A stretch of 64,000 nucleotides of DNA. It comes from Strix aluco (lineage: Eukaryota; Chordata; Aves; Strigiformes; Strigidae). A model generated the notes under the pieces. The model was given only the letters and a program-made list of their open reading frames with translations. It made no database searches and was not told the origin of the DNA. The stretch covers positions 511,001 through 575,000 of the forward strand of contig NC_133933.1 of the NCBI RefSeq assembly GCF_031877795.1. Direction: 5' to 3'. A program made the translations under genes and the position numbers. Shown piece by piece: positions 1-28,233 of the stretch (positions are counted from its first letter, which is position 1; each line of letters begins with the position of its first letter).

Positions 1-3000
1 ATAGCCAGGAGGATCAGTGATTTTTTTTTTTTTTCAATAAAAGGTTGGACCGTAACCATTTCTTTTCCCCTTCTGATAAGGATATCTCTTTCCATTTTCT
101 CGTTTACTCATATAAAGTCTTTGTTCCTCCATTTTTCTAGAAAAAGGCATAATATCTAGCACACATGAATGTTTTGAGATTGAGTTAAAAAAAGAAAAAA
201 AATATTTTGCTTTGGGTGAATACTGCTAAATTGTTACTAAATAGCAAGTGCCAATAGCCAGATGTTTTACACCAGAAAACCTGGTACCTTCCAGCTGCTT
301 TATTCTGCTTTGACAATGCAAAAGCGACTGTAGAGTGAGTTTAATTGACCGGTTAAGCTGGGCTTACAGTTGTTTTGTATTAGTGAATTACCAGCAATAT
401 GAGCATAAGCACCGGCCTCTTCTGCAACTTTTCAGCACTGTGTTCAGTCCAGGAGTGAAAGTCAGGGCAGTCCCTTTGGGTCGCTAGGGAGCTTTCCTTC
501 TCTGAAACTTGGCCACGGAGGCTGCTGTCTGTCGGAAGCAAGTACCCTGCTTCTCAGAGGAGTAGCTCGGGCTGCCACGTACGCTTCAGGCTTCCTGACA
601 TTTCAGCCTGTCCACATTCTCGGTCCTACGCTGCATAAGCTAATTCAGCTGAACCTGCTGTGTTGCTGTGGAGGAAGGCACCCCCTGAAATGAACAGGCA
701 GTTTGCCTTTCTTCAACCTTTTTAACAAAAGATATAGTACCTGCAAAGCAGGAGGTAGCAAGACAAACAAAGCAGGCTTCCTGTTTGTCACACTAACACT
801 GATCATCCATAAGGCAGGTAAAACGTGCTTTGTGCTATCCAGCACTACAAAGCAACACCAAAGCTGGAAGCTCCTCCAGTGTTTCCACACTACCCACTCT
901 GTCTGTAGCTGGTGGGCCTAATTAAATGAGTAGACACCTCCTCTGCAGTGAGGTTGCCTCTGATTTCTGTAATAGTCTCTTCATAATGACTGTACATGAA
1001 AACAGTTTACTGTGCCCTATCTGAAGGAATAGTCTATCCCATAACAAGTTCTAGACTGAAGAGAGCAAAAAGGAAGGTTTTAACGTTCTCCGTATCTTTT
1101 TTCTTCTTACTGCCTCTATTTAATCAACAGCTTGGTGCTTCATTTTAAAATAGCTTAAAAATAAACTCTTGTGACTGTCCTTCCCATCTTTTCTGCTGAA
1201 GAACCACAGCTATTCTACACATTTTTTTGTATGTCCTGTTTTAATTACAGCTACTTCAATATAATCACATCTTTGGTATTTGCTGTTCTGATAAATTTGT
1301 CAACAGATCCCATATTCTTCATATATAGCTTGTTAGGCAAAGATGTATTCACTTCCCTTTCTTTATCAGATGAATATTTATTTAATATTTATGAATAGAA
1401 TTTATAGTCAAACAATTAGATTTTATGGTGAAATGTAGGCAAAACTGCAGTTTATGAGGCTGTTGTGCTGGGATAGGGCCTTAAGCTGTGAAAGGTACTC
1501 GGGTTTGGATGCAGTAAGATGAGATTAATGTGTTGGCTACTGTGGTTGTCAAAGACTTCAGGTTTTGGCCACAGTTGTACCAATATGCACACAATTTGTG
1601 CATAATCTCGACACTCCCAGTTATGAGTGCTTCGGAGTGAAGCTGACGTCTCTCATAAGACATGTGAATTATGAGGAAAGCTTCATAGCTGTGCCAGGTT
1701 TCATCTTCTCTGAGAATACAAAAGAGTGCAGCAGCTAATGAAGGGTTTGTCTGACCATAGCCTAAAAAGGTTCCTGAAAGCACTGGGCTGACTTTTCTTT
1801 GTACCCAGAAGGGTCCAAAGTGACAATCAGTCAAGCCAGCTGAAATGAAAAGTCTACAAGGATTCAGCTGTCAGCGTTCAGGAAAGCCTGAGTTCTAAAT
1901 CTGCGGGTCTCCAGGACATGGAGTCTTGACGTCTCTGCACAGGGTTGAGTGAGATGGCAGCAAGTAATATTGAAGCCAGTTCACAAAGCTTTAAGTTTTC
2001 TGCAAAAGGCACAGCTGAAGTAGCCTCTCCCAGTCCCTTCAGATACGAAGAAGGGAACCAAGAGGATGTATTCCATTCTCTTTCAGGCAGGTACGTGGGA
2101 AAACCTGGTGGTCTTTTGAGGGGGAAGATTGTCTGGAGAAAATATCCCAAATCTTTCCTCTTTGTAATTGTGTCGTGTGTCTGTATGAAGACCCCAGAGA
2201 TTGTGCATTTGATGGGATTTGCACACTGTGAATACTCTAAGATTGATAACATACTGTTTAAATTTTGAAAATTATGTTACAAGCTGGAAGGCCATTTAAG
2301 ACAGAATCAGTGAGTTAATCACAAGACCTGAAAAGCTGCTGGTCCTCCTCACTGCAAAATGCAAGTGTCCCCCTTTTTGTATTTTCATTGTGTGTCTGAG
2401 AAATGAATAACTCTCAGTTTTTCCTAGGTGTAGTGGGTAGAAATCCAGAATTAAACACAGTGAGTTTAAATTAAGAAAAGAAAAAATAGAAAAACAAGCT
2501 TCCAGCTTAAGCAACAGACGGGAATAGCTGGGGCTGTGGCTCTGATCTGCTTCTTGAGGGCCAGGACTTTAAGCTCACTATGTTCCTTTCCTTCAATAGT
2601 AATATTCAGAAGGTGAATTGTTGCTTAAAAAGTTATTTCCCTGCTTATGTAATTCAAATATGCTTCAAAGGTACCAAGTGACACCTAGGAGACAGTTTTG
2701 GTTCCAGAAGATGGCCGTTTTATTTTCCTTTTTATTATAGCAACATTTCTATCTTTTTAACCTTTGTGTTTGCCAGAATGAGCTTGCAGGACTCTGCTTC
2801 TGTAATGCTAAGAATGGAGAATCTGAAAAACTCAAAGTACATAATCTCTCTAGAAATAACAAATCATTGTACAATTTGGGAGGAGTTTGATCTCGGGAAT
2901 GGTGATGTGTCTCCTGAGACGATTGCGATTGCGTATTTGAGAGCTGATGGCGGCAGTGCCGGGTTATGAGGGGAAAGCTTTGCCACAAACAGCACCTTTC

Positions 3001-6000
3001 TGGAAAGGAATCATCAAGTCGTGAATTACTCCCCCCAAATTAATACAAAGCCTTACTCAGCTGTCTTTCTGTCAAACAAGAGGAGCCAGCAATTCGTGTC
3101 CCTCCTCTCCCCCATCGTGAGAAAGAGAGCAGGGAGATGGGTCTGGTGTAATACTCGGTACACGGGAGCTGTGACCGAGCAGCTGCTGTGCCTCCTCTGT
3201 TACTACAGAGCATGTGCTCTGTGCTCAGCACAGTCCAGCAAGTGAAAACAACATCTGCGTTACACGGGTCTTCTCCAGATCTCCAGGGTGTTGGGCCCTG
3301 AAGCAAACTGGGCAGAGAAATTTAATTATTATAAAAGACAAAAAACTTATAAATTACGAACTTGGGGATTATATTAAGGTTTTTCTTTAGAAAAGAAAAT
3401 GAAAGCCCTTTATCAAATGCACTTTTACTTCCTCATTTATTTACCTATGAAAATAATGATTCTGCAAATATCTTGGAGGAATGTAGGAGCTACATGATAG
3501 ATTTTGCTTGCAGGATTTGAAATAAATCATGGTCTGGTAGTTTTGGGGAGGATCCAATGTTTACTGTCTCTGTCAGCAGTTACAGCTTTAGGATGGAAAA
3601 TCAACAGGAGAGATGAGGCTGAGGAACAGTTTTAAAATGTCTTGCAGTTGTATTAGTTGGTGCGTTCGGTGAAGATGATTAATGGATTGTTGTTTCTCTC
3701 TCCTCTCCCCAACCTTCTTGTTTTTCTTCTTCTCCCTTTCTGTGTCTTTCCTCCTATCCTCCCCACCCACCCCTACTTTTCTCTTCCCTTTTTGCTCCTC
3801 TGATTGGCATCCTCTTCTTTGCTCTGCCTGTACGGTACAGAAGTGGGGTGCCAAGGAGAGGTGCTGCAGGAGCAGTCTCGCGGTGTGGGAGCTCCCAGAG
3901 CAGTGCTCCCACACCACGGGACCCCTTGGTCACTGCTGGGACTGTCCCAGACAAGCCAGGACAATTGTAAGCTGCGCTGTGTGCTACGTAGGAATTGTGC
4001 TTCCTTTCAGAAAGGGCTAACCTTTGAACTGGGACCATTTTAACTGGCAAAGAATTTATATGATAAGAAGTAAAACAAGCTTGCGTGAAAACTCTATTTA
4101 TGTTACTAATATAAAAGGCAAAGATCTGTTTGCATTTTGCATTCTACTAACCGCTAACATATATCCTGTGTTTGCAGCTTTCATTTAGTTTCATTTGCAT
4201 GACTCTACATAAACCCATTACTCTTGTAACACACCTGGTGATGGAAAACCCTTGAAAGCAGGTTGAATGTGTAGAAAACAAAAAGCAGCATTAGCATGTT
4301 TCTCTAGTTTTCTGTTTTCTGAACATACTGGCTTGTCTCACTCTCCGTGAGTTATCTGTCTCAGAGCCTGTTCTCAATTGTGGTGTTATGCATCATTTGT
4401 AATCGTATGTCCTGATAAAGATGAGAAGTTAAAGAAGGTTAAGAAGTTGGATTTTCTCTTTGCAAATATTAATCTTTTGATTATTTACTTCTTTAAAACA
4501 ACACGAGCTGAATATCATAAGCTTTCAAAATAGCCCCCACAAGTGGCGAGTGCAAGCCTTTGTACCATAAACTGAATTATTAGACATATGGTTACAAAAT
4601 TTGTTCATGCACTTTACATGCACACTTCTGTGGGTGCAGTGTAAAAGCTTTGAATGTGAATCTGTGTTGTATTTATGTGTAGGTGGGAACTATGCAAAAT
4701 GTATCTGCAAAACCACATATCTGGGGTGGAGAAAATAACCTGGGGCTTGTTTCAGAAGAAACCTACTGTTTGAGTATTATCCTTTGGAATATTCACTTTT
4801 AGTTTCTCAACAACATTATGTCAAGTTAATGCATCCTAAATGCGTTTGGCGGCAATGCTGGTTTCATCACATTTGTCCCCAACGTTTGAACACATTGTGA
4901 CAGGTACTTTTACAGTCCCTGCCAACGTACTGCGCTCAGAGTCAGTCTCGCTTCTCCCACGGGTCAGCACAAAGCTGGCCCAAAGCTCTTTTTCATTTGT
5001 GTTTCACTTGGTGGGTGTGGAGTTGAGGGGTGCCAATACTGCCACAACACGCAGCGTGGTACCAATATTTCTCTCTCTGAACTCAAGTGCTCTCTGCGCT
5101 GAGGCCGATGAAAAATATTCACCTTTTCTTGAGGGTCGTTGTGTAGGTTGTAGTCCAGGACTTTATTTCTGATAGGTTTTGTTATGCAGGGGAAGGATCT
5201 GCCTGGTATGTTTTATTTCCAGCCCAAAACTTCTCCATATACTATCGGTTGAATGTTTTTACTTATACAATGAGCACAGCTTCAAAACATGTCAGAGTTA
5301 ATGTAAGAAATAATAAAACAAAAGGAAGACTCCTCTCAAACATGATCACAAACCCAAAGAAAAGCCTAAAGAAAGAGAGAGACCTTCCAGAATATGCTGA
5401 AGTTGGGTTGATATTGATGCTTCGGTGTAGCGTGTGGAGAGGGTTCTCCTGAAGTCTCATTACATGAGGTGTTCCAAATTTTTTAGCTCAAAGACAGAAA
5501 TTTAGGCTTTCCTTGTTACAGTGTGTTCCCTGAAGCTGGTTTTGACAAAGGGGGCTTGAGGGATCTTTTAGCCACCCTGCATTATATGTGGCAGATCTCT
5601 ATGCACTAGGGCCAGCCTATTTACAATAGTTGTTTAGATTAACAGCTTTACAGGATGTTTAGAACAACGAACTTCTTAAAAAATGAAGGTCCTCAGATTT
5701 AATTTGGCAGTGATTACCCTTCTTATTAATTGGCTTTCTGCTTGCTTCACATTTGGAGACTGAACTAGAATGACATGTGAATGCAATGACTAGCTTCCCT
5801 TACAAAATATGAAAATGGCTACCACCACCATATGTTCTGCAACACCTTTTTTTTTTTTTTAAAGAGTGCATCAGCGTACATGTGAAATCATAAATATTGT
5901 AACCATGCAAAGGCTTTTTCAGTGCTACACTTTTAAAATATTATTTAGATTACAATTTATGTTTCCATCTAGTTTTGTCTCAGCTTTGCTTTGACCTGTT

Positions 6001-9000
6001 GTATTAGGGAGTAGGATATTTTCATATGAAATACTCTTTTGTTGTCTTGTGTTACCTACAAAATGTAAAAGAAAAGTAACAGTGGGAAAAGTTGTTCGTA
6101 AAGCTCCTACGTATGTTGGGATGGGAGAATCCAAGGGTCTAGGATTCACAAAAACATTTCATCACATCTTAAAGTTCTAGGTGTTTTGCAGCACTTTTAG
6201 GAAACTTGGGAGTCCCCCTCCTGTCAACTAGTGGAAGTGTACTTTTAAAAGCTGCTTTTGCTTTTTTTTCTAAAATGAACAGTACATTTTTTAAAAAATC
6301 TTGGATTTTTAATTCTCTTGTCCAAACCAACCTACCAGTAGTGGATCATCTTCCCTCGCTCTGAACTTTGCTTTCTCTTCTTGGGAGCAGTCCTGCTCAT
6401 TTTCACTTTGGTGTAGCATCCAAGGATGTTCCCTCTCCAGTTAGCAGCCATCTAAATGGACGTTACTCTCCCTTTTGGACTCTCTTCAGCTCCTTCTCTA
6501 CCCGTTTCTGCTGGGCACAGTTCACCACCTTCTCGGTGTCAGGATGTTTTTGTCCGTCTGTCCCTGCTCCAATCCTCATTGTTTGTCATGTTCATGCGGT
6601 GTTGTTTCTGAAGATCCAATTCTGTTCCCCTTGGCCTCAGAACAGAATATTTGTGTTCTCACCGATCTGTTGCTGATGCAGATAGTGTGTCTCATCAGAT
6701 AGCAGTTATGCCATGTGCTCTAAAAACATGTGCTGGTTATCCCTATCCCATGTATCGTAACAATTTTTGGTCTGCTTGTTCTCTCCTTTATTTTCTGTCT
6801 AAATGGATCTGAATTTTTTTTTTTTTTTTGCCTTACTTTGGCCCTGTTCTCTCAGATCACATGTCTTTTTGTCCCTCAAGGTGCCCCACCCTTCCACACC
6901 CCCCCCATTCCTTCTTCCCCCTGGCCCAGCTCCCGATACATCCGTCTGTTATCGTCTGTCCCAGTGCTGCCTGTTCACCCCACCTGTGATTTAGGCTCCT
7001 CTTCCTACTCATCGGCCTTGGCCGTTTCCAATAGCCTTCTTGCTTAGGTGAGAGTGAATGAATTGTCACTTGTACCTTTTTTACATGTCTGCATGAAGAC
7101 AGCGGGTGAGATTTTGTCAGTTGGAGTTAGCTCACTGATTTATAACTGTGCGTACTTGTGTAAGCGTATCATCAGGATAATCATTAGTAACAGAAATTTT
7201 ATTTGCTGTATTCACAGTATCTAAAGAACTGAAAGCCCTCTATTGTCTGACTGTGTCTTATCTTTCCTGGAACTCATTCATCCCATAACGTAATATAAGC
7301 ACATTTATTTTAAATTACTGGAAAGAAACCGTTAATGCTTGTATTATGTTTTAACTTGCTTTCCTTTGGAGGCAGGGAATTGTCAAGTAAGTACGAACAA
7401 CACAGAGCACAGAAAAGCAGATTGCTGTGAATGTACAATGCAGATTGCATAGGTCAAAAAGGGTAAATTATGTAATGTGCTACAGTGCAGATTTGTTGTA
7501 TTGACACTGCCATCTTATGTATCAAAATAAGTTAGGTGTAGTCAGAGTTGTTAAAAGTGAAATGATTTCTTAAGGTGTTAAAAATGTGATGCTGCCTTAC
7601 ATTTGGTTTACTAAGATAAGGCAATGAATGCATACATGTGTGTATATATATACATGTACATGTATATATGAATGCACACATTTGTGTTTGTGTGTACTGT
7701 GAATAGCTATATATAAAAGTATCTGTGTGTATGTGTATGTTTCCAAATTAAATCTCATGCTTACAATCTAGTGATTATGAATCACGTCACAGTGGTAGTG
7801 TTCTCTTGCTTTCATAAAAAATTTTGGCTTGCTGTTGTCATAAACTTTAACTGATATTCCTAGGTAAAGAAAAGTAAAACCGATCCATTTTAAAGTTACA
7901 CTAAAACAGAAAAAAGAGCAGGAGGCATACAAGAAAATAATTATTATTTTCATCAGTGCTGATTCAAAGGCCTTCATAAATCTGGTCTGAAATGGCTTTT
8001 GCTGTTCTAGTATCACATAACGATTTCATTTTGTAAGAGAATTAAGTTTTGTAATAATTTTCTCCACCCCTTCTCTACTGGTGACTGCACTGCTATTCGT
8101 CCAGTTACCACTGATGGTTATGTAAGGTGACTTGACTGACCAATTTCAAAGAAAATAAAGGTACTTGTTTCCCTGGGAACAAAAAAGTACAGGCCGTCCC
8201 TGTAAATTGGCCTAGCAACGGACAATTATGAGGCTAAATTGCAGGCTGAACCAGGAGAGAAAACAAGCATCCATTGTGTGAAATTCGCAACAGTGCTTAT
8301 GAGACTGTGAAGTTTCTATCAGTTTCCCTCCCTGTCAGGAACCTGAAAATAAACCAACACGTGGAATCACGTTCTCCTTCAGTATAAAGTGTGCAGGAAG
8401 TATGGATGTAGCTTCTTTTTTTCCTTCTGACCTGGAGGATCTTTAGTTCAGAGTATACCCGGGGATGCCAGGGTATGATGTTTCTGAATTTGTAGACTGG
8501 TGCACTCTTTAATTTCTGTTTTAGTTCTTGCTGGCATGCTTGAATAGCATGTTTTGTGCCTCAAAGGAATGACTGATCAACTCTAAAAATGCTTGTGCAT
8601 GAGTAAAGTGGTCAGAAGTACACCTAAACTGTATTAAGTTTCTTACTTGGCTTTGTTTGCTGCTTACAAGGGGATCAAGGTAACTCTTTCACTCTTTTAA
8701 TGTCACAAGATCACCTGCTAATGTGCTTTGCTAGTACTTAGTGAGTTTGCTTGTTTGCCTGAGACCTGGGTTTGTTTACCTCCAGCTGTGTTCTGGGTTT
8801 TTAGAGCTCAGATTTTCATGCTAGTTACTCCTGCAGTGAGTATTCTAGCTGTGTAGCACTGTGTTCTAGCTGTGCGTTTTCTCAACTGTTGCCCTTAATA
8901 CCTTCCATAAAAAATACAATTCCAGAAAAAGAGCTCCCTCTAAGCAAAAGGGATTTCATTCTTCTGCAATTAATTTTTGCAAAATGAGAATTAATGGTAG

Positions 9001-10263
9001 TTACAGCATAAGGACAGGGACAATCGAATTTTTACAGCACGTATAATATGTATCAAGTTTGCATCTTTTTGAAATCTTAATCTGTGAAAATGCTTTCCAA
9101 ATTTGGGTGCTTATTAAATACATAGAGGCATATTGGTTCTGTACTTAGAGAACCCCACAGTTGTTTAACCCCATCTCCAGAATCTGCTGTTGGAGTTTAA
9201 GGGCATGCAGTGGGGTGGTTTTTGTATTAACAGCAGCCATCAAGTGATGTTTTGGAGCAAGCATTTAACCATATCTGGTTTTATTCTTTAGTCATCACCA
9301 CTTCTACCCCAACCTTCCAGCAAGACCTGTTTTCTAAGTAAAAGATGATCAAACGTGATAAGGAATCTAGGCCAGATTTCAATGGGCCAATTCCTCCAGT
9401 AATCCAGTGCAATTTTTATGGCTCTGTTCTGCTGTTGACAGGGTTACAATCAACCCCCATGAATTTCTGTTTAACTGAAAGGGAGAATCATTGTGCTTAA
9501 ATTAACAAACGATCATCTAAAGCCGAGCCAGTGCAGCAGGCATTTGATTTGGTAAGGTCATGAACTTCTAGAGGCTGAGCTCCCTCTGCTCCTCTTAGGT
9601 TTGTGCCTCTTCCTTTTTTTCCTGTAAGGATCAAGACAAATAGTAGCACTAAAGCTTATCTCTCTCTCAAGACTGTTTGCACGAATCAAATTTTATTTCA
9701 GTCTGTGTTCTACATTTGTCTTTTTACCTACTTTTAGCAACGGTAATTATATAAAAATGCTTTGCTGGCCTTAGTGTCTGTTAAATTCACACAGATGAAT
9801 AACTTGTACATTTTAAAATGTAATAGTTTTATCTCTAATATGATTTTGAGAAGGCTTTAATAAAGTCTTGTCAAGGTTTTGTAATGGGGTTTCTCAGAAG
9901 AAGCAAGGTTGGGGAAAGGTCAGCTGCCAGCTGCAGAAAATCTTTTAGATCATTTCTGAGAGAAGCCATTTACTATCATTTCGTATTCAAGGATTTTCCC
10001 GTGGATTTAAAAAAATAAAATTGCTGTACAGTGGTCTGTTCTACTACTCGTCCCCAAAATCTGTATCAATGTTATTTCAGCTCTTTCCATCAAAATGCAT
10101 ATGATTTTAGTCAGTTTATTGTACAACTCTAAAAAAAGCTAGGCGTTGTATAGTTGCAATTGGCCATTTCCTGTTCACATAACAAAACATATGCTGTTGT
10201 TTTGAAGGTTTTACTTTGCTTTAAAACATATTGATTGTTGTCTTTTTTCAATGTTTGTTTCAG
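1..10263 (+). other. EML6: EML6 intron (upstream part), no exon found
   Basis: Ten kilobases of AT-rich intron. Visible low-complexity parts are a pyrimidine tract at about 3,690-3,800, T runs near 5,848 and 6,812, a C-rich patch near 6,880-6,930, and TA/TG-rich repeats at 7,636-7,740. The short open frames here have no splice-flanked coding signature. Two motif-dense stretches are noted among the findings. Confidence 0.7.
7636..7672. repeat. TA/TACATG low-complexity repeat
   Basis: Alternating TG, TATATA and TACATG units in the EML6 intron. Confidence 0.7.
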
Positions 10264-25664
<15,401 letters not shown>

Positions 25665-27083
25665 GAGGATACAACTTGCTGCTGTTCGTGCCACCACCAA
25701 GTGACTGGTCTGGACTGGAGAGCTGGGAATGCCTCCACTCAAACCGATTTACTGACCGTGATTGTGATCTTGCATTTCAAAGACCCATATCCTTGAGTCG
25801 GAAGCTGAAGTCGAAAAGGGAATCCTTCTGTAACCTGGGTAGGCCGTGGTGCTGAACACTTCACTCGTGGAGCTGCTTTTGCCTCATACTGTGTTATTCA
25901 AACCCTGGCTGAAAAGGGAGCACACTGAGGAAATGCTGAGCCCTTTAAATTTGTGTTATTTCAAAATTTATGGCGTGAACATTTGTTCAAAGAATCTGGT
26001 GTTTTTCCAACACCCACATAAAACTCAAATTAGGTGCACTGAGCAAAACAACAAGCTTTCAGTGAGCATGGTGGGGTTTGCACTTCAGCTTTCACTAATT
26101 TAAGGAGCAAAGTATCATTTTTTAGGTAAGTCCATTTTCTTTCAGAATATATACATTTGGCAAAATTTTCTATCCATGAAGTGCCTTTGAATAATTTTCT
26201 AGTAGTATGGGCTACAGTCTTGCCTCCCACCAATTGCTTTCAACATACGGTGCTATAACTTTCACACAGAGGAGGGCTAACCAACCATTCACAACACCTC
26301 TTCCACCTGTCTACTTACATTCTCCCTGGTTTCTGCTTTGCTTTCCAATACCTTCACAAGTGAATTCGAGAATGTTCCCAACAGCAGGAAGCTCCTGAAG
26401 GCAGGATACCTCTTGGTAAGCTGTTCACAACTGGTCAGTGATGGTAGCACAACTGCAGCCAGAATTTGAATCGCAACTCAAACGGTGAGTAGAGCGGGAC
26501 AGAGTTGGTTAAAGAAATTCTAACACAAATACTGAGGAAGTTGTTCCTGTGCTCTCCCCCTTTAAGGGAAAAAGCGCTTTCTAGGTAACAACTTCCCCCA
26601 GGCAGTGGCCATCCACTGTATTTAAGAAGTGGTTTGAAAGCCTCCAGGAATCCCTCTTTTCTTCCCCTTCCGGAGGGGCTTCCCGCAGCCTCCGAGGGAA
26701 CGCCTGCGCGTGGCTTGTGCGTACCCGCCAGCGGGCAGCTGGCCCCAGGCTGCTGCTCAGCACAGGGGACTGCGACACCCGAAAATGTCCCTGTCCTCGA
26801 GAAGAGCCTCAGCTTTGCTGAAGGGGGGCTCCTCTCCCCCACCCCGCACAGGGAGAGGTGCCTCCACACAGCAGTGCAGACCACCACCAGATGTTCACAA
26901 AAAGGCAAGTTAAACCCTTCAGCTTTGTGTAACAAAACACACTGTCAAAACCAAAAACTGCAGAAAATGGGGGCGATATCAAAAGAAAAGATTTTGGTAT
27001 TTCAGACATGGAACAACATCCATGTTGTGAAATGACCTTTCTTTTAAAAAGACTGTTCGTTACTCAAAAGAAACGAAGGCCAA

Positions 27084-27089
27084 AATAAA
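27084..27089 (+). terminator. Candidate EML6 poly(A) signal (proximal)
   Basis: AATAAA in an A-rich context, followed by a weakly T-rich stretch. Its use cannot be judged from sequence. Confidence 0.3.
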
Positions 27090-27746
27090 ATATTTAGACT
27101 TACAGTTAGTCTTTGAAAAGAAGTGATAAGTAGTGCTTTAGTCCCAGGTCAGGCAACTGTCACTCTGAACTGTGGCACCTTCCTGCCAATCCACTTCTGA
27201 GGCCACTGTGTAAGACGGCAGCTGCTGGATGCGACGACTGTCCAGTTCAAGGAGTGGATCAAGGTACGTTTCACACACAAAAGTGCTTCAGCAACCTCAA
27301 AGAATCACCTTTTTTTTTAAAATTGAATTTATTAATGCCTTATATTACTATACACAAGATCAGTTTGCCAGATACACAATAACAGTCCCTATGCAGTCTT
27401 TTTTTTAAAGAAACCTTCTCGATCAAATACCGTATTCATGTTAGGTGGTGATGTCAGTGAGCACCTTCTTTGCCTATGTTGTAACAATCTTTGCCTTCTT
27501 TCACACTGATTGTATCCCAACTCAAACCAGTTGTGTGGCAGAATGAATTAATCAATGGTGATGTGAAAAATATCTTCAAGCAATAGTGTCTGTCAGGAAA
27601 ACACTTAAAGTTTGTATGTTTCTATGGTTTGGCTTTGTGTATAACACGTTCACAAGCAACCATGTATTATACTGTAAACTAAAATATTAGTGCATGAATT
27701 TATTTTTCAATGGTCAAGATGCTATCAATTAAAAATCTGTGTCTCA

Positions 27747-27752
27747 AATAAA
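27747..27752 (+). terminator. Candidate EML6 poly(A) signal (distal)
   Basis: AATAAA followed within about 20-40 nt by the T/GT-rich stretch GTTTTCCGTGTCC, the usual layout of a cleavage site. It lies about 475 nt short of the RTN4 poly(A) signal on the other strand. Confidence 0.45.
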
Positions 27753-28227
27753 TTTGGATACAAGTTTTCCGTGTCCATCTCTTCAGTCAGATTCAACAAC
27801 AAGTTGATCTGAAGCGATTACTGGGACTTGCTTTACAATTTCTTCGAGCTAGGGTCTGGCATCATCCATTATAGTCTCAAGACTAAAAGAAACCGAGGCT
27901 CTGCACCTCGTGTAGCAGAACCTACACTTCCACAACTCTCGATAACCAACTCACGACAGCGAAGTGGCGCCCGACGCGTCCCCCCGTGTGGCTGCGGAGC
28001 CTCCGCGGCTGCCCAACTGCACCTGCACCAGCTGCGTGACACTGCGCGGGGCAACAGAGAAGGAATCACCAACAACCCACCTACTCACATGGCTAACGGC
28101 TGACAAGCTACTTCCACCACCATGTACAACGGAGAGTTCACCACCATGAACATAAACAAAACAAACACAAGTATATTAGACTTGCCTCAAGAAAGCAAAA
28201 TACCCATATTATTTTATGTCTATAAGC
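27753..28227. other. Gap between convergent EML6 and RTN4 3' ends
   Basis: Here the two poly(A) signals face each other. The stretch is not featureless: about 27,950-28,060 has roughly a dozen CpGs in under 110 nt, while both flanks are AT-rich. On the minus strand, 28,160-28,190 is GT-rich and probably serves as the downstream element for RTN4 cleavage. No known gene was recognised in it. Confidence 0.6.
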
Positions 28228-28233
28228 TTTATT
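28228..28233 (-). terminator. RTN4: RTN4 poly(A) signal
   Basis: TTTATT on the plus strand is AATAAA in the RTN4 sense, about 1.0 kb past the stop codon. A GT-rich element (TGTGTTTGTTTTGTTTATG) follows about 40-65 nt downstream. Spacing and strength make this the best end for RTN4. Confidence 0.72.

Larger units (their letters stand above)
25665..27770 (+). other. EML6: EML6 3' UTR (approximate end)
   Basis: This is non-coding sequence after the EML6 stop. Two AATAAA hexamers on this strand could end the transcript. The right boundary is inferred from the second hexamer and from the convergent RTN4 poly(A) site. Segment 26,640-26,880 is locally GC-rich. Segment 27,130-27,290 is discussed as a separate observation. 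Confidence 0.55.

Noticed and set aside
1945..2268. Open frame with a donor-like CAG|GTACGT near 2,090, considered as an upstream EML6 exon
   Set aside because: No acceptor in frame and no resemblance to HELP or WD sequence.
27964..27975. GTGGCGCCCGA resembles a retroviral lysine-tRNA primer-binding site
   Set aside because: The match is partial and there is no LTR or retroviral coding sequence near it; probably chance in a CpG-rich islet.
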